From Cellulomonas_A sp047229345 (GTDB lineage Bacteria > Actinomycetota > Actinomycetes > Actinomycetales > Cellulomonadaceae), in NCBI RefSeq assembly GCF_047229345.1, contig NZ_JBFTER010000003.1, positions 1-64,000 of the forward strand: a stretch of DNA of 64,000 nt, read 5' to 3'. Position numbers and translations under genes: made by a program. The notes below the pieces were generated by a model that saw nothing but the letters and a program-made list of their open reading frames with translations, made no database searches and had not been told where the DNA came from. This document shows, piece by piece, positions 43,581 through 51,743 of the stretch (positions within the stretch are counted from its first letter, which is position 1; every line of letters starts with the position of its first letter).

Positions 43581-44465
43581 CTACCGGCGCAGCTCGACGG
43601 CCGCGTGCTCGACGACGCGCCCGGTCAGCTCCCCCAGCCAGTGCGAGCCCACCTTCCAGTGCTGCCAGTAGAGCGGCACGTCGAGGTGGTGCCCCGCGGC
43701 GAGCTCGACGAGGTCTCCCCGCGCGATCCCGGCCCGCGCGGCCTGCTCGGGCACCATGCCCCAGCCCAGCCCGCGCACGACGAGCTCGACGAACGCGTGG
43801 TTCGACGGCACGAGGTGCCGCGGCGGGTCGACGCGGCGACCCGTGACCTGCTCGGCGAAGCGGTCCTGCAGCGCGTCCTTGCCGGTGAAGGCGAGCAGGG
43901 GCGCGAGCGCGAGCGCCTCGGGTCCGGGCCCGTCCGGCAGCCACCGCCCGACGAAGCCCGGGGCGGCGACGGCGAGGTAGCGCATGTCGCCGAGGTGGTG
44001 CACGCGGCAGCCCTGCACCGGCGCGCTGTCGGTCGTCACCGCAGCCATCACGGAGCCCTCGCGCAGCAGCGCCGCCGAGTGGTCCTGGTCCTCCCGGCGG
44101 ACGTCGAGCAGGACGTGCGCGGGGAGCCCGGCGAGCACCGGCGGGAACCAGGTCGACAGGGAGTCGGCGTTGACCGCGATCGCGAGCCGGACGTGCGCCT
44201 CGGCGTCGTCGCCCCCGAGCACGCCCGCGGCCTCCGCCTCGAGCACGCTCCACTCGCGCGCGAGACGGAGCAGGGCGCGACCCGGGACGGTCGGCTCGCA
44301 CGGCCGGACCCGGCGCACGACGACGTGGCCGGCGGCCCGCTCGAGTGCCTTGATGCGCTGGCTCACCGCGGACGGCGTGACGTTCAGCGCCCGCGCCGCG
44401 CCCTCGAAGCTCCCCTCGTCGACGACGGCCGCGAGCGCCTTGAGCTGGGCCGGGTCGAGTTCCAT
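43581..44465 (-). CDS. lysG: LysG/ArgP, LysR-type regulator of lysine/arginine export
   Basis: 294-residue LysR-family regulator: N-terminal winged helix (LKALAAVVDEGSFEGAARALNVTPSAVSQRIKALE) and a substrate-binding effector domain. The wording matches ArgP/LysG/IciA proteins. It is divergent from a lysE gene with only about 70 bases between, the arrangement known from Corynebacterium where LysG with basic amino acids turns on lysE. TAGCAT (44477-44472) plus six bases precedes the ATG at 44465, so the mRNA is probably leaderless. Confidence 0.92.
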   Translation of the reverse strand: MELDPAQLKALAAVVDEGSFEGAARALNVTPSAVSQRIKALERAAGHVVVRRVRPCEPTVPGRALLRLAREWSVLEAEAAGVLGGDDAEAHVRLAIAVNADSLSTWFPPVLAGLPAHVLLDVRREDQDHSAALLREGSVMAAVTTDSAPVQGCRVHHLGDMRYLAVAAPGFVGRWLPDGPGPEALALAPLLAFTGKDALQDRFAEQVTGRRVDPPRHLVPSNHAFVELVVRGLGWGMVPEQAARAGIARGDLVELAAGHHLDVPLYWQHWKVGSHWLGELTGRVVEHAAVELRR

Positions 44466-44534
44466 GAAGTCATGCTAACGATCCATGCAGATCATTCGCT
44501 GGCCTGCACGTGCCCCGGTGCCTACCGTCGAGGC

Positions 44535-44567
44535 ATGCCCTCCTCGCTCCCCCGGACCCGCCCGTGA
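44535..44567 (+). CDS. Leaderless ten-codon upstream ORF of lysE
   Basis: The reading frame MPSSLPRTRP starts at the first ATG six bases after TACCGT (44523-44528), a leaderless promoter layout, and ends with the TGA that overlaps the lysE GTG (GTGA). Ribosomes that enter at the mRNA end would read this peptide and could restart on lysE. It carries two Arg and three Pro codons, so it could sense arginine supply or slow ribosomes. No homolog is known to me. Confidence 0.5.
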   Translation: MPSSLPRTRP

Positions 44568-45178
44568 ACGGCGGCGCTCCCGCCGACGCGCTCGTCGGCC
44601 TCGTGACGGGCCTCGGCCTCATCGTGGCGATCGGCGCGCAGAACGCGTTCGTGCTCCGGCAGGGCCTGCGCCGCGAGCACGTGCTGGGCGTGGTGCTCGT
44701 CTGCGCGCTCGCCGACGCGGCGCTCGTGACCGCCGGCGTCGCCGGCCTCGGGCCGGTGCTCACCGCGCACGAGACCGTCATGACGGCCGTGCGGTACGGG
44801 GGCGCGGCGTTCCTCGGCTGGTTCGCGGTGAACGCGGCGCGCCGTGCGCTGCGGCCCGCGACGCTGCAGCCCGCCGCCGACGACGCCCCGGGCGGGCGTG
44901 CCCGCGTGCTGCTCACGTGCGCCGCCCTGACCTTCCTGAACCCGCACGTGTACCTCGACACCGTCGTGCTCCTCGGCTCGGTCGCGCACCAGCAGGACCG
45001 GCCGTGGGCCTTCGCCGCCGGGGCGGTCGCCGCGAGCATCGGCTGGTTCGTCACCCTCGGGTTCGGCGCGGGCCGGCTCGCCCCGCTCTTCGCCCGCCCG
45101 CGCGCCTGGCAGGTCCTCGACGGGCTCGTCGCGGTCGTGATGGCGGCGCTCGCGGTCTCGCTCGTGGTCGGCACCTGA
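44564..45178 (+). CDS. lysE: LysE/ArgO-type basic amino acid exporter
   Basis: 204-residue membrane exporter with about five to six spans. Family marks: TGLGLIVAIGAQNAFVLRQGLRREHV, VCALADAALVTAGVAGLG, YGGAAFLGWFAVNAARRAL, FLNPHVYLDTVVLLG. It removes excess lysine or arginine. The GTG at 44564 overlaps the end of a short upstream frame, so translation is probably coupled to it; the only in-frame alternative upstream would need a non-family N-terminus. Controlled by LysG next door. Confidence 0.9.
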   Translation: MNGGAPADALVGLVTGLGLIVAIGAQNAFVLRQGLRREHVLGVVLVCALADAALVTAGVAGLGPVLTAHETVMTAVRYGGAAFLGWFAVNAARRALRPATLQPAADDAPGGRARVLLTCAALTFLNPHVYLDTVVLLGSVAHQQDRPWAFAAGAVAASIGWFVTLGFGAGRLAPLFARPRAWQVLDGLVAVVMAALAVSLVVGT

Positions 45179-45219
45179 CCGGCTTGTCCGATCCGGGCCC
45201 CTGTGCTGCAGTTCGGGGC

Positions 45220-45849
45220 ATGACGCTTCTCGAGGCGGGCGACCGCATCCTGCTGACCGGCGACTCGATCACCGACGGGGGGCGCGACCGCAGCGACCCG
45301 GCGAGCCTCGGGCACGGGTACGCGCTGCTCGTCGCCGCGCTCGCCGGCGCGCGCCGGCCCGACCTGGGCCTGACCTTCCTCAACCGCGGGATCGGCGGGG
45401 ACACCGCGCGGCAGCTCCGCGACCGCTGGGAGGCCGACGCCCTCGCGCTCGAGCCGACCGTGATCTCGGTGCTCGTCGGGATCAACGACACGTGGCGCCG
45501 CTACGACTCGGGCCGCGCGACCTCCGTCGACGCGTACGAGGAGGACTACCGCGCGATGCTCGACTCGGCGCGCGAGCGCCTGGGGGCGCGCCTCGTCCTC
45601 GTCGAGCCGTTCGTCGTGCCCGTCGAGGAGGCACAGCACGGCTGGCGCGAGGACCTCGACCCGCGGATCGGGGTCGTCCGGCGGCTCGCCGCCGAGCTCC
45701 GCGCGACGCTCGTGCCGGCCGACGGGCTCTTCGCCGCGGCGGCCGTCCGCACCACGCCGGCCGCCTGGGCGTACGACGGCGTGCACCCCACGCCCGCCGG
45801 TCACGGCCTGCTCGCCGAGGCGTGGCTCGACGCCGTCGGGCTGGGCTGA
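45220..45849 (+). CDS. SGNH/GDSL-type hydrolase
   Basis: 209-residue esterase-like protein without a signal peptide. Block I is ILLTGDSITDGGRDR (nucleophile Ser in GDS), block II Gly in NRGIGGDTARQL, block III Asn in VLVGINDTWR, block V DGVHPTPAGHG with the catalytic Asp and His. Such enzymes deacylate carbohydrates or lipids. Lacking a signal, it is probably cytosolic, for example deacetylating imported oligosaccharides. ATG at 45220, 41 bases after lysE. Confidence 0.88.
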   Translation: MTLLEAGDRILLTGDSITDGGRDRSDPASLGHGYALLVAALAGARRPDLGLTFLNRGIGGDTARQLRDRWEADALALEPTVISVLVGINDTWRRYDSGRATSVDAYEEDYRAMLDSARERLGARLVLVEPFVVPVEEAQHGWREDLDPRIGVVRRLAAELRATLVPADGLFAAAAVRTTPAAWAYDGVHPTPAGHGLLAEAWLDAVGLG

Positions 45850-46143
45850 GCGTCCTGCGCGTGCGCCCGGGCGCACGCACAGGACCACGCCCGCCACCCG
45901 TGCGGGTGCACCCGTCCGTGAATGCACCGATCGTGTTCGTAACCCGTCCCGGACGGACATCCCGGACGTGCCGCCGGGGCGCCCGCGCCGCACTCGGGAA
46001 CTCGTCGAAAACAACGCCTTCTCACGCATTCCCACGCCCGTGACCTGCGGGATCGCCCTGATCCGCACCGGCTGTTATCACCGGCACCGAGGACCCGCCG
46101 CCCGGACGACGCTGTTTCACCCGCCTGCCAGGCGCTGTGACTC

Positions 46144-46173
46144 TTGTCGCGGGCAGCCGCGACCGCATACGGT
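46144..46173 (+). promoter_or_regulatory. Promoter of the c-di-GMP riboswitch transcript
   Basis: TTGTCG (46144-46149), 18-base gap, TACGGT (46168-46173). The expected start lies near 46180, at the first base of the aptamer. The 290 bases before this, back to 45850, hold nothing that I recognise. Confidence 0.7.
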
Positions 46174-46179
46174 CCTCCT

Positions 46180-46257
46180 GTCCACGAAAAGGCAAAGCTG
46201 CCGCGAGGCAGTGACGCAAAGCCATGGGACCCACGAGGTTCGCCAGGCTGCCGAACG
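46180..46257 (+). promoter_or_regulatory. Cyclic di-GMP-I (GEMM) riboswitch
   Basis: The aptamer reads CACGAAAAGGCAAAGCTGCC, a GCGA tetraloop, GGCAGTGACGCAAAGCCATGG and then GGTTCGCCAGGCTGCCG. All the GEMM-I marks are present: GGCAAA, a P2 stem with GNRA loop, GACGCAAAGCCA, and a GGCUGCCG closing part. The ribosome site GGAG lies four to eight bases past the aptamer, which points to control of translation of the beta-helix gene. Confidence 0.92.
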
Positions 46258-46269
46258 ACGGAGAATCCA

Positions 46270-47238
46270 GTGCTCAATGCAGTCCGCTCGACCTTCAGCG
46301 CGCCCACCGACAGCCTGTCGGAGCGCGCCCCGCAGCGCGCCCTCCGCCGCCGGGGCCGGGCCGTCGCCCTCGTCGCCGGCCTCAGCGTCGTCGCAGCGAT
46401 CGCGTCAACGGCTCCCGCTGCCGGCGCCGGCGTCGCACCCGCCGCGCTCACCATCCCGACGCTGAGCAACGCGAGCGCCAGCACGACGGGCGTGCCGGCA
46501 GGCACGGTCCTGACCGTCATCACCGGCGACCTCGTGGTGAGCACGCCGGGCGCGGTCATCGACGCGGTCGACGTGCGGGGGTTCCTCAAGGTCACGGCAC
46601 CGAACGTCACGATCAAGCGCTCGGTCGTCCGCGGCCGGCCGATCACCAGCAGCTTCGCCCTCGTCACGAACGGCGCGGGTCTCTACCCCTTCACGATCGA
46701 GGACAGCGAGCTCGTCGCGGCCGACGCGTCGCCGCACATCGCGGGCATCATCGGGCACAACTTCACGGTCCGCCGCACGGAGATCGCGAACGTCATCGAC
46801 TCGGTGCACATCACGGGCTCGAACGTCCTCGTCGAGGACTCGTACATGCACAGCAACCTGTACTACGCCTCCGACCCGAACCACAAGGGCGGCGAGAGCC
46901 ACGCCGACAGCATCCAGATCCAGGGCGGGTCGAACATCCGGATCCTGCGGAACAACATCCGCGGTGCGCAGGCCACGGCGATCCAGACGACGCAGGACCG
47001 TTCGCAGATCACGGGCCTGACGATCAAGGACAACCGGATCGGTGGCGGCAAGTGCACCATCAACATGGCTTACGGCAGCCGCCCGGCGAGCACCGGCGTG
47101 GTCATCCAGAACAACGTGTTCCGGCTCGACACGGGGTACACGCGCTGCGCGATCCTCGCTCCGACCGTCCACACGATCGCGAACGTCGACAACTACTTCA
47201 CGGACGGCGCGGCGGTCAAGGTCCAGCGCAGCTTCTGA
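46270..47238 (+). CDS. Secreted right-handed beta-helix protein under c-di-GMP control
   Basis: 322 residues. A Tat/Sec-like signal with RRRGRAVALVAGLSVVAAIASTAPAAGAG spans about 25-60. The rest is beta-helix type repeats rich in V, I, N and T (LKVTAPNVTIKRSVVRG, FTIEDSELV, FTVRRTEIANVIDSVHITGSNVLVEDSYMHSN, SIQIQGGSNIRILRNNIRG, LTIKDNRIGG, VVIQNNVFRL). This fold is used by polysaccharide lyases and adhesins. GESHADSIQIQGG and NDYF-like ends resemble parallel beta-helix proteins found with exopolysaccharides. No catalytic site is recognised. GTG at 46270 with CGGAG before it. Confidence 0.88.
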   Translation: MLNAVRSTFSAPTDSLSERAPQRALRRRGRAVALVAGLSVVAAIASTAPAAGAGVAPAALTIPTLSNASASTTGVPAGTVLTVITGDLVVSTPGAVIDAVDVRGFLKVTAPNVTIKRSVVRGRPITSSFALVTNGAGLYPFTIEDSELVAADASPHIAGIIGHNFTVRRTEIANVIDSVHITGSNVLVEDSYMHSNLYYASDPNHKGGESHADSIQIQGGSNIRILRNNIRGAQATAIQTTQDRSQITGLTIKDNRIGGGKCTINMAYGSRPASTGVVIQNNVFRLDTGYTRCAILAPTVHTIANVDNYFTDGAAVKVQRSF

Positions 47239-47251
47239 CGTCCGCACGGCA

Positions 47252-47300
47252 GACGCACGCGAGCGGTGCGCGGGTTTCCCGCGCACCGCTCGCGTGCGTC
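47252..47300 (+). terminator. Very long perfect hairpin after the beta-helix gene
   Basis: Arms 47252-47274 and 47278-47300 are perfectly complementary over 23 bases with a TTT loop, 13 bases past the stop. There is no T tract. A strong actinobacterial-style terminator isolating the next operon. Confidence 0.8.
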
Positions 47301-47376
47301 GTCGGCGTCCCACGGCCCGTCGCCGTGCTGCGTCGCGGTCGTCCGCGCGGACGACGTCCCGCACCTCGGGCATGCT

Positions 47377-47405
47377 TTGCACCGCGGGGACGTTGTCGAT
47401 AACGT
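47377..47405 (+). promoter_or_regulatory. Promoter of the cysK leader, with an inverted repeat over the -10
   Basis: TTGCAC (47377-47382), 17-base gap, TAACGT (47400-47405). GACGTT-N6-AACGTC at 47389-47406 covers the -10 and could be an operator. Confidence 0.65.
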
Positions 47406-47435
47406 CAGCGCGTCCATGACCGACCGGGAGGAGAG

Positions 47436-47534
47436 GTGACCGTGCTGCTCCGCGCGTGCGTCACCACCCTGGTCCTGTGCGACGCCGCGTGCGCCCGGCC
47501 CCACCGGGTCGCCGCCTGCTGTCGCTGTCACTAG
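47436..47534 (+). CDS. Poly-cysteine leader peptide upstream of cysK-cysE
   Basis: A 32-codon frame (GTG at 47436, or 30 codons from the GTG at 47442) with GGAGGAGAGG before it. It contains six Cys codons and ends AACCRCH before TAG at 47532. Clusters of Cys codons near the stop of a short ORF upstream of sulfur genes are known in mycobacteria as cysteine-responsive attenuators: when Cys-tRNA is scarce, the ribosome pauses and the downstream RNA refolds. The strong hairpins right after the stop fit this. The peptide itself probably has no role. Confidence 0.75.
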   Translation: MTVLLRACVTTLVLCDAACARPHRVAACCRCH

Positions 47535-47602
47535 AGCGCTGGCCGCTCCCGCTGCCCTCGCAGCGGGAGGCCCGCACGGGCACATCCCCCCGCGCCAGCG
47601 CT
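47535..47602 (+). promoter_or_regulatory. Nested hairpins after the cysK leader peptide (candidate attenuator)
   Basis: An outer stem AGCGCTGGC (47535-47543) with GCCAGCGCT (47594-47602) encloses a ten-bp stem CTCCCGCTGC/GCAGCGGGAG (47546-47569). The outer arm begins one base after the uORF stop, where a ribosome paused on the last Cys codons would cover it. From 47603 to 47786 the DNA is GC-rich without a recognised feature. Confidence 0.6.
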
Positions 47603-47786
47603 CGCCCCACGCGCCGCACCGGTGGTCCCCGGCGCTCGGCGGTCCCCGGCAGCGAGCCCCGCGCGCTGCTGCCCGGCCCGACGACGAGCCCACCGCGCGG
47701 CGCGCGACGCCGGAGCCCTCCCGGTCCCCCGCACCACCTCCCCCACCCCGCCACGCACCCCGTGGCCCCGCACAGACGAGGACGAC

Positions 47787-48722
47787 ATGGCCCGCATCTA
47801 CGACGACGCGACGCAGCTCATCGGCAACACCCCGCTGGTCCGCATCAACAAGCTGACCGAGGGCGCCGGCGCCACGGTGGTCGGCAAGCTCGAGTTCTAC
47901 AACCCCGCGAGCTCGGTCAAGGACCGCATCGGCGTCGCGATCATCGACGCCGCCGAGGCGTCCGGCGAGCTCCCCGCGGGCGGCACGATCGTCGAGGCCA
48001 CCAGCGGCAACACCGGCATCGCGCTCGCGTTCGTCGGCGCGGCGCGCGGGTACAAGGTCGTCCTGACGATGCCCGAGACCATGTCGAAGGAGCGCCGGGC
48101 CCTGCTGCGCGCGTACGGCGCCGAGCTCATCCTCACCCCCGGCTCGGAGGGCATGAAGGGCGCGGTCAACCGCGCGAACGAGGTCGCCGCGGAGCGCCCG
48201 GGCGCCGTGCTCGCCCGCCAGTTCGCGAACGCCGCCAACCCGGCGATCCACCGCGCGACGACCGCCGAGGAGATCTGGGCGGACACCGACGGCAAGGTCG
48301 ACATCTTCGTCGCCGGGATCGGCACGGGCGGCACGATCACGGGCGTCGGGCAGCTGCTCAAGGAGCGCAACCCGGACGTGAAGATCATCGCCGTCGAGCC
48401 GGAGGAGTCGCCGATCCTGAACGGCGGTCAGCCGGGGCCGCACAAGATCCAGGGCATCGGCGCCAACTTCGTCCCCGAGATCCTCGACACCTCGGTCTAC
48501 GACGAGGTGATCGACGTCAACGCCGAGACGGCCGTCGAGTGGGCGCGACGCGCGGCGAAGGAGGAGGGGCTCCTCGTCGGGATCTCCTCCGGCGCGGCGC
48601 TCTACGCCGCCGTCCAGGTCGCCAAGCGCCCCGAGAACGCGGGCAAGCTGATCGTCACGATCATCCCGTCCTTCGGCGAGCGCTACCTGACGTCGATCCT
48701 CTACGCCGACCTGCTGGACTGA
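47787..48722 (+). CDS. cysK: CysK, O-acetylserine sulfhydrylase
   Basis: PLP enzyme making cysteine and acetate from O-acetylserine and sulfide. 311 residues. Substrate loop and Schiff-base Lys45 in NPASSVKDRIG, the asparagine/phosphate loop EATSGNTGIALAF, PETMSKERRALLRAYGAELILTPG, the glycine-rich PLP phosphate cup GIGTGGTITGVG, and SSGAALYAA. ATG at 47787 with GAGGACG before it. cysE follows after two bases. Controlled by the poly-Cys leader, promoter at 47377. Confidence 0.96.
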   Translation: MARIYDDATQLIGNTPLVRINKLTEGAGATVVGKLEFYNPASSVKDRIGVAIIDAAEASGELPAGGTIVEATSGNTGIALAFVGAARGYKVVLTMPETMSKERRALLRAYGAELILTPGSEGMKGAVNRANEVAAERPGAVLARQFANAANPAIHRATTAEEIWADTDGKVDIFVAGIGTGGTITGVGQLLKERNPDVKIIAVEPEESPILNGGQPGPHKIQGIGANFVPEILDTSVYDEVIDVNAETAVEWARRAAKEEGLLVGISSGAALYAAVQVAKRPENAGKLIVTIIPSFGERYLTSILYADLLD

Positions 48723-48724
48723 CC

Positions 48725-49309
48725 GTGCCGTCGCTCACCCGCTTCCTCGGCGTCCTGCGCGAGGACCTCGACGTCGCGCGGCGCCGCGACCCCGCGGCCC
48801 GCTCCGTCGTCGAGGTCGCCCTCGGCTACCCGGGGGTGCACGCGGTGTGGGCGTACCGGCTGTTCCACCGCATGTGGCGCGAACCCGGTCTGAGGCTGCC
48901 CGCGCGCCTGCTCTCGCAGGCGACGCGGGCGGCCACGGGCATCGAGATCCACCCCGGCGCGCGGCTCGGGCGCCGGCTGTTCATCGACCACGGCATGGGG
49001 GTCGTCATCGGCGAGACGGCGGTCGTCGGCGACGACGTCGTGCTGTTCCACGGCGCGACGCTCGGGGGCCGCACGATGCGCGTCGGCAAGCGGCACCCGA
49101 CGCTCGGCAACGACGTCGTCGTGGGTGCGGGCGCGAAGGTCCTGGGCCCCGTCTGGATCGGCGACGGCGCGCAGATCGGCGCGAACGCGGTCGTGGTCAA
49201 GGACGTGCCGGCGGGCTCGGTCGCCGTCGGGGTCCCGGCCGAGGTCCGACGCCGGCCCTCGGCGTGGACGGCCGAGGACATCGTGGACGACCCCGCGATC
49301 TACATCTGA
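48725..49309 (+). CDS. cysE: CysE, serine O-acetyltransferase
   Basis: 194 residues transferring acetyl from acetyl-CoA to serine. It has the short N-terminal helices (TRFLGVLREDLDVARRRDPA, RLFHRMW) and a left-handed beta-helix of hexapeptide repeats (GIEIHPGARLGRRLFIDHGMGVVIGETAVVGDDVVLFHGATLGG, VVVGAGAKVLGPVWIGDGAQIGANAVVV). The C-terminal residue is isoleucine (AIYI), as in partners that insert this residue into the CysK active site to form the cysteine synthase complex. GTG start two bases after cysK. Confidence 0.94.
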   Translation: MPSLTRFLGVLREDLDVARRRDPAARSVVEVALGYPGVHAVWAYRLFHRMWREPGLRLPARLLSQATRAATGIEIHPGARLGRRLFIDHGMGVVIGETAVVGDDVVLFHGATLGGRTMRVGKRHPTLGNDVVVGAGAKVLGPVWIGDGAQIGANAVVVKDVPAGSVAVGVPAEVRRRPSAWTAEDIVDDPAIYI

Positions 49310-49406
49310 CGCGGGGTCGCGGTGCACCTGACCTGGACGCTCACGACCTGACAGACTCCTCCCCGGGCGCGACGAGGCGCCCGCACGAGGCAGGGACGAG
49401 GGCGCG

Positions 49407-50435
49407 ATGCGACTGGGTTACCACACGGGCTACTGGTCGGCGGGTCCGCCGCAGGGAGCGCAGGAGGCGGTGCTCGCGGCCGAGCAGCTCGGGTTCGACT
49501 CGGTCTGGACCGCGGAGGCGTACGGGTCGGACGCCCTGACGCCGCTCGCCTGGTGGGGGGCCCGGACGTCGCGCATCCGGCTCGGCACCGCGATCGCGCA
49601 GATCTCGGCGCGCACCCCCACCGCGGCCGCGATGGCCGCCCTCACGCTCGACCACCTGTCCGGCGGGCGCTTCACGCTCGGGCTCGGGGCGTCCGGGCCG
49701 CAGGTCGTCGAGGGCTGGTACGGCCAGCCGTACCCCCGCCCGCTGGCGCGCACGCGCGAGTACGTCGAGGTCGTCCGCCAGGTGCTCGCCCGGGAGGCGC
49801 CGGTGACGTACGACGGCGCGTTCTACCAGCTCCCGCTCCAGGGCGGCGCGGGGCTCGGCAAGGCGCTGCGCTCGACGGTGCACCCGCTGCGCGCCGACCT
49901 GCCGATCCACCTCGCGGCGGAGGGGCCCAAGAACGTCGCGCTGTCCGCCGAGATCGCGGACGGGTGGCTGCCGCTGTTCTACTCCCCGCGGATGGACGCG
50001 ACCTACCGCGAGCTGCTCGCCGACGGCTTCGCGCGGCGCGGCGCGGGAGCGCGGCCCGTCGAGGAGTTCGAGGTGACGGCGACGGTGCCCGTGGTGCTGG
50101 ACGACGACGTCGAGCGCGCGGCCGACCATGTCCGGCCGTTCATCGCGCTGTACGCGGGCGGCATGGGCGCCAAGGGCGCGAACTTCCACCGCGACGTGCT
50201 GGACCGGCTCGGGTACGCGGACGCGTGCGACGAGATCCAGGCGCACTTCCTCGCCGGCGACCGCGCGCGTGCGACGGCGGCCGTGCCGCTCGAGCTCGTG
50301 CAGGACGTCGCGCTCGTCGGGCCGGCGGCGGAGATCCGGGGCCGGCTCCCGTCGTGGCGGAGCACCGCGATCACCACCCTGCTCGTGCAGGCGGACCCGC
50401 GCTCGCTCCCGCAGGTCGCCGCGCTGCTCGCCTGA
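49407..50435 (+). CDS. LLM-class F420-dependent oxidoreductase (Rv3520c-like)
   Basis: 342 residues. It opens MRLGYHTGYWSAG and has AAEQLGFDSVWTAEAYGSDALTPLAWWGARTSRIRLGTAIAQISARTPTAAAMAALTLDHLSGGRFTLGLGASGPQVVEGWYGQPY, then LPIHLAAEGPKNVALSAEIADGWLP. This is the wording of the Rv3520c group of F420-binding LLM proteins. Substrate unknown. It stands between the two sulfur operons, so a role in desulfonation cannot be ruled out, though SsuD-like FMN monooxygenases look different. ATG at 49407. Confidence 0.88.
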   Translation: MRLGYHTGYWSAGPPQGAQEAVLAAEQLGFDSVWTAEAYGSDALTPLAWWGARTSRIRLGTAIAQISARTPTAAAMAALTLDHLSGGRFTLGLGASGPQVVEGWYGQPYPRPLARTREYVEVVRQVLAREAPVTYDGAFYQLPLQGGAGLGKALRSTVHPLRADLPIHLAAEGPKNVALSAEIADGWLPLFYSPRMDATYRELLADGFARRGAGARPVEEFEVTATVPVVLDDDVERAADHVRPFIALYAGGMGAKGANFHRDVLDRLGYADACDEIQAHFLAGDRARATAAVPLELVQDVALVGPAAEIRGRLPSWRSTAITTLLVQADPRSLPQVAALLA

Positions 50436-50497
50436 CCGCGGGCCCCTCGCGACGCCACCCGGGCGGGTGACGTCGGCAGCGGCATGCCCGGACCGGG

Positions 50498-50552
50498 TTG
50501 GCCGCGGGCCCCCAGGGGCGCTACTGTCGGCCCGTTCCCACTGTGTGGGAAC
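50498..50552 (+). promoter_or_regulatory. Promoter of the ssu-acs-metY operon with a palindrome at the transcript start
   Basis: TTGGCC (50498-50503), 18-base gap, TACTGT (50522-50527). GTTCCCAC-TGT-GTGGGAAC (50534-50552) is a perfect palindrome lying on the expected start. A weaker copy, CGTCC-N8-GGACG, is at 50555-50572. Either a repressor site or a 5' RNA hairpin. Confidence 0.6.
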
Positions 50553-50600
50553 CGCGTCCCAGAATGTGGACGCACTCCGACGGCGACGAGAGGCAGGCCC

Positions 50601-50693
50601 ATGGCGCAGCGCACCGTGCCGGTCGCGTCGCACGTCGCCGCGCCGAGCTGTCGCGCCTGCTGTTGTCCGCAGCCGCACCGCAGCCGCGCCTGA
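50601..50693 (+). CDS. Poly-cysteine leader peptide upstream of the ssu-acs-metY operon
   Basis: 30-codon frame from the ATG at 50601 with GAGAGGCAGG upstream, ending in TGA at 50691. It contains CRACCC (four Cys, three in a row) near the end. It is like the cysK leader in length, position and Cys cluster, but not in overall sequence. The 140 bases after it hold a stem GGTGCAC (50743-50749) with GTGCACC (50775-50781). Probably a cysteine-sensing attenuator. Confidence 0.75.
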   Translation: MAQRTVPVASHVAAPSCRACCCPQPHRSRA

Positions 50694-50833
50694 CGGGTCC
50701 GCCCGCCCAGACCCTCCCGGTCACCGACCGGACGCGCCCGCCGGTGCACCACACCCCGCAGCTGCCCAGCACGCGTGCACCCGGCCGGTCCCAGGCCGCC
50801 CCGGAGCCCGTGCCCGACTCCCCCAGGACGGCC

Positions 50834-51688
<855 letters not shown>

Positions 51689-51743
51689 GCCTCCGCTCCC
51701 CACCCGCGCCGTCCCCCACGGCTCACCACCCGAGAGAGAGACC

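Noticed and set aside
47416..47439. A seven-codon frame (MTDREER) just before the cysK poly-Cys uORF
   Set aside because: Its end overlaps the GTG at 47436, so coupling is possible, but it mostly consists of the ribosome-binding sequence read as codons. Too short to support.
49407..50435. SsuD-type alkanesulfonate monooxygenase
   Set aside because: Position beside ssu genes is tempting, but the wording is that of Rv3520c-like F420 proteins and the gene is outside the operon with its own start.
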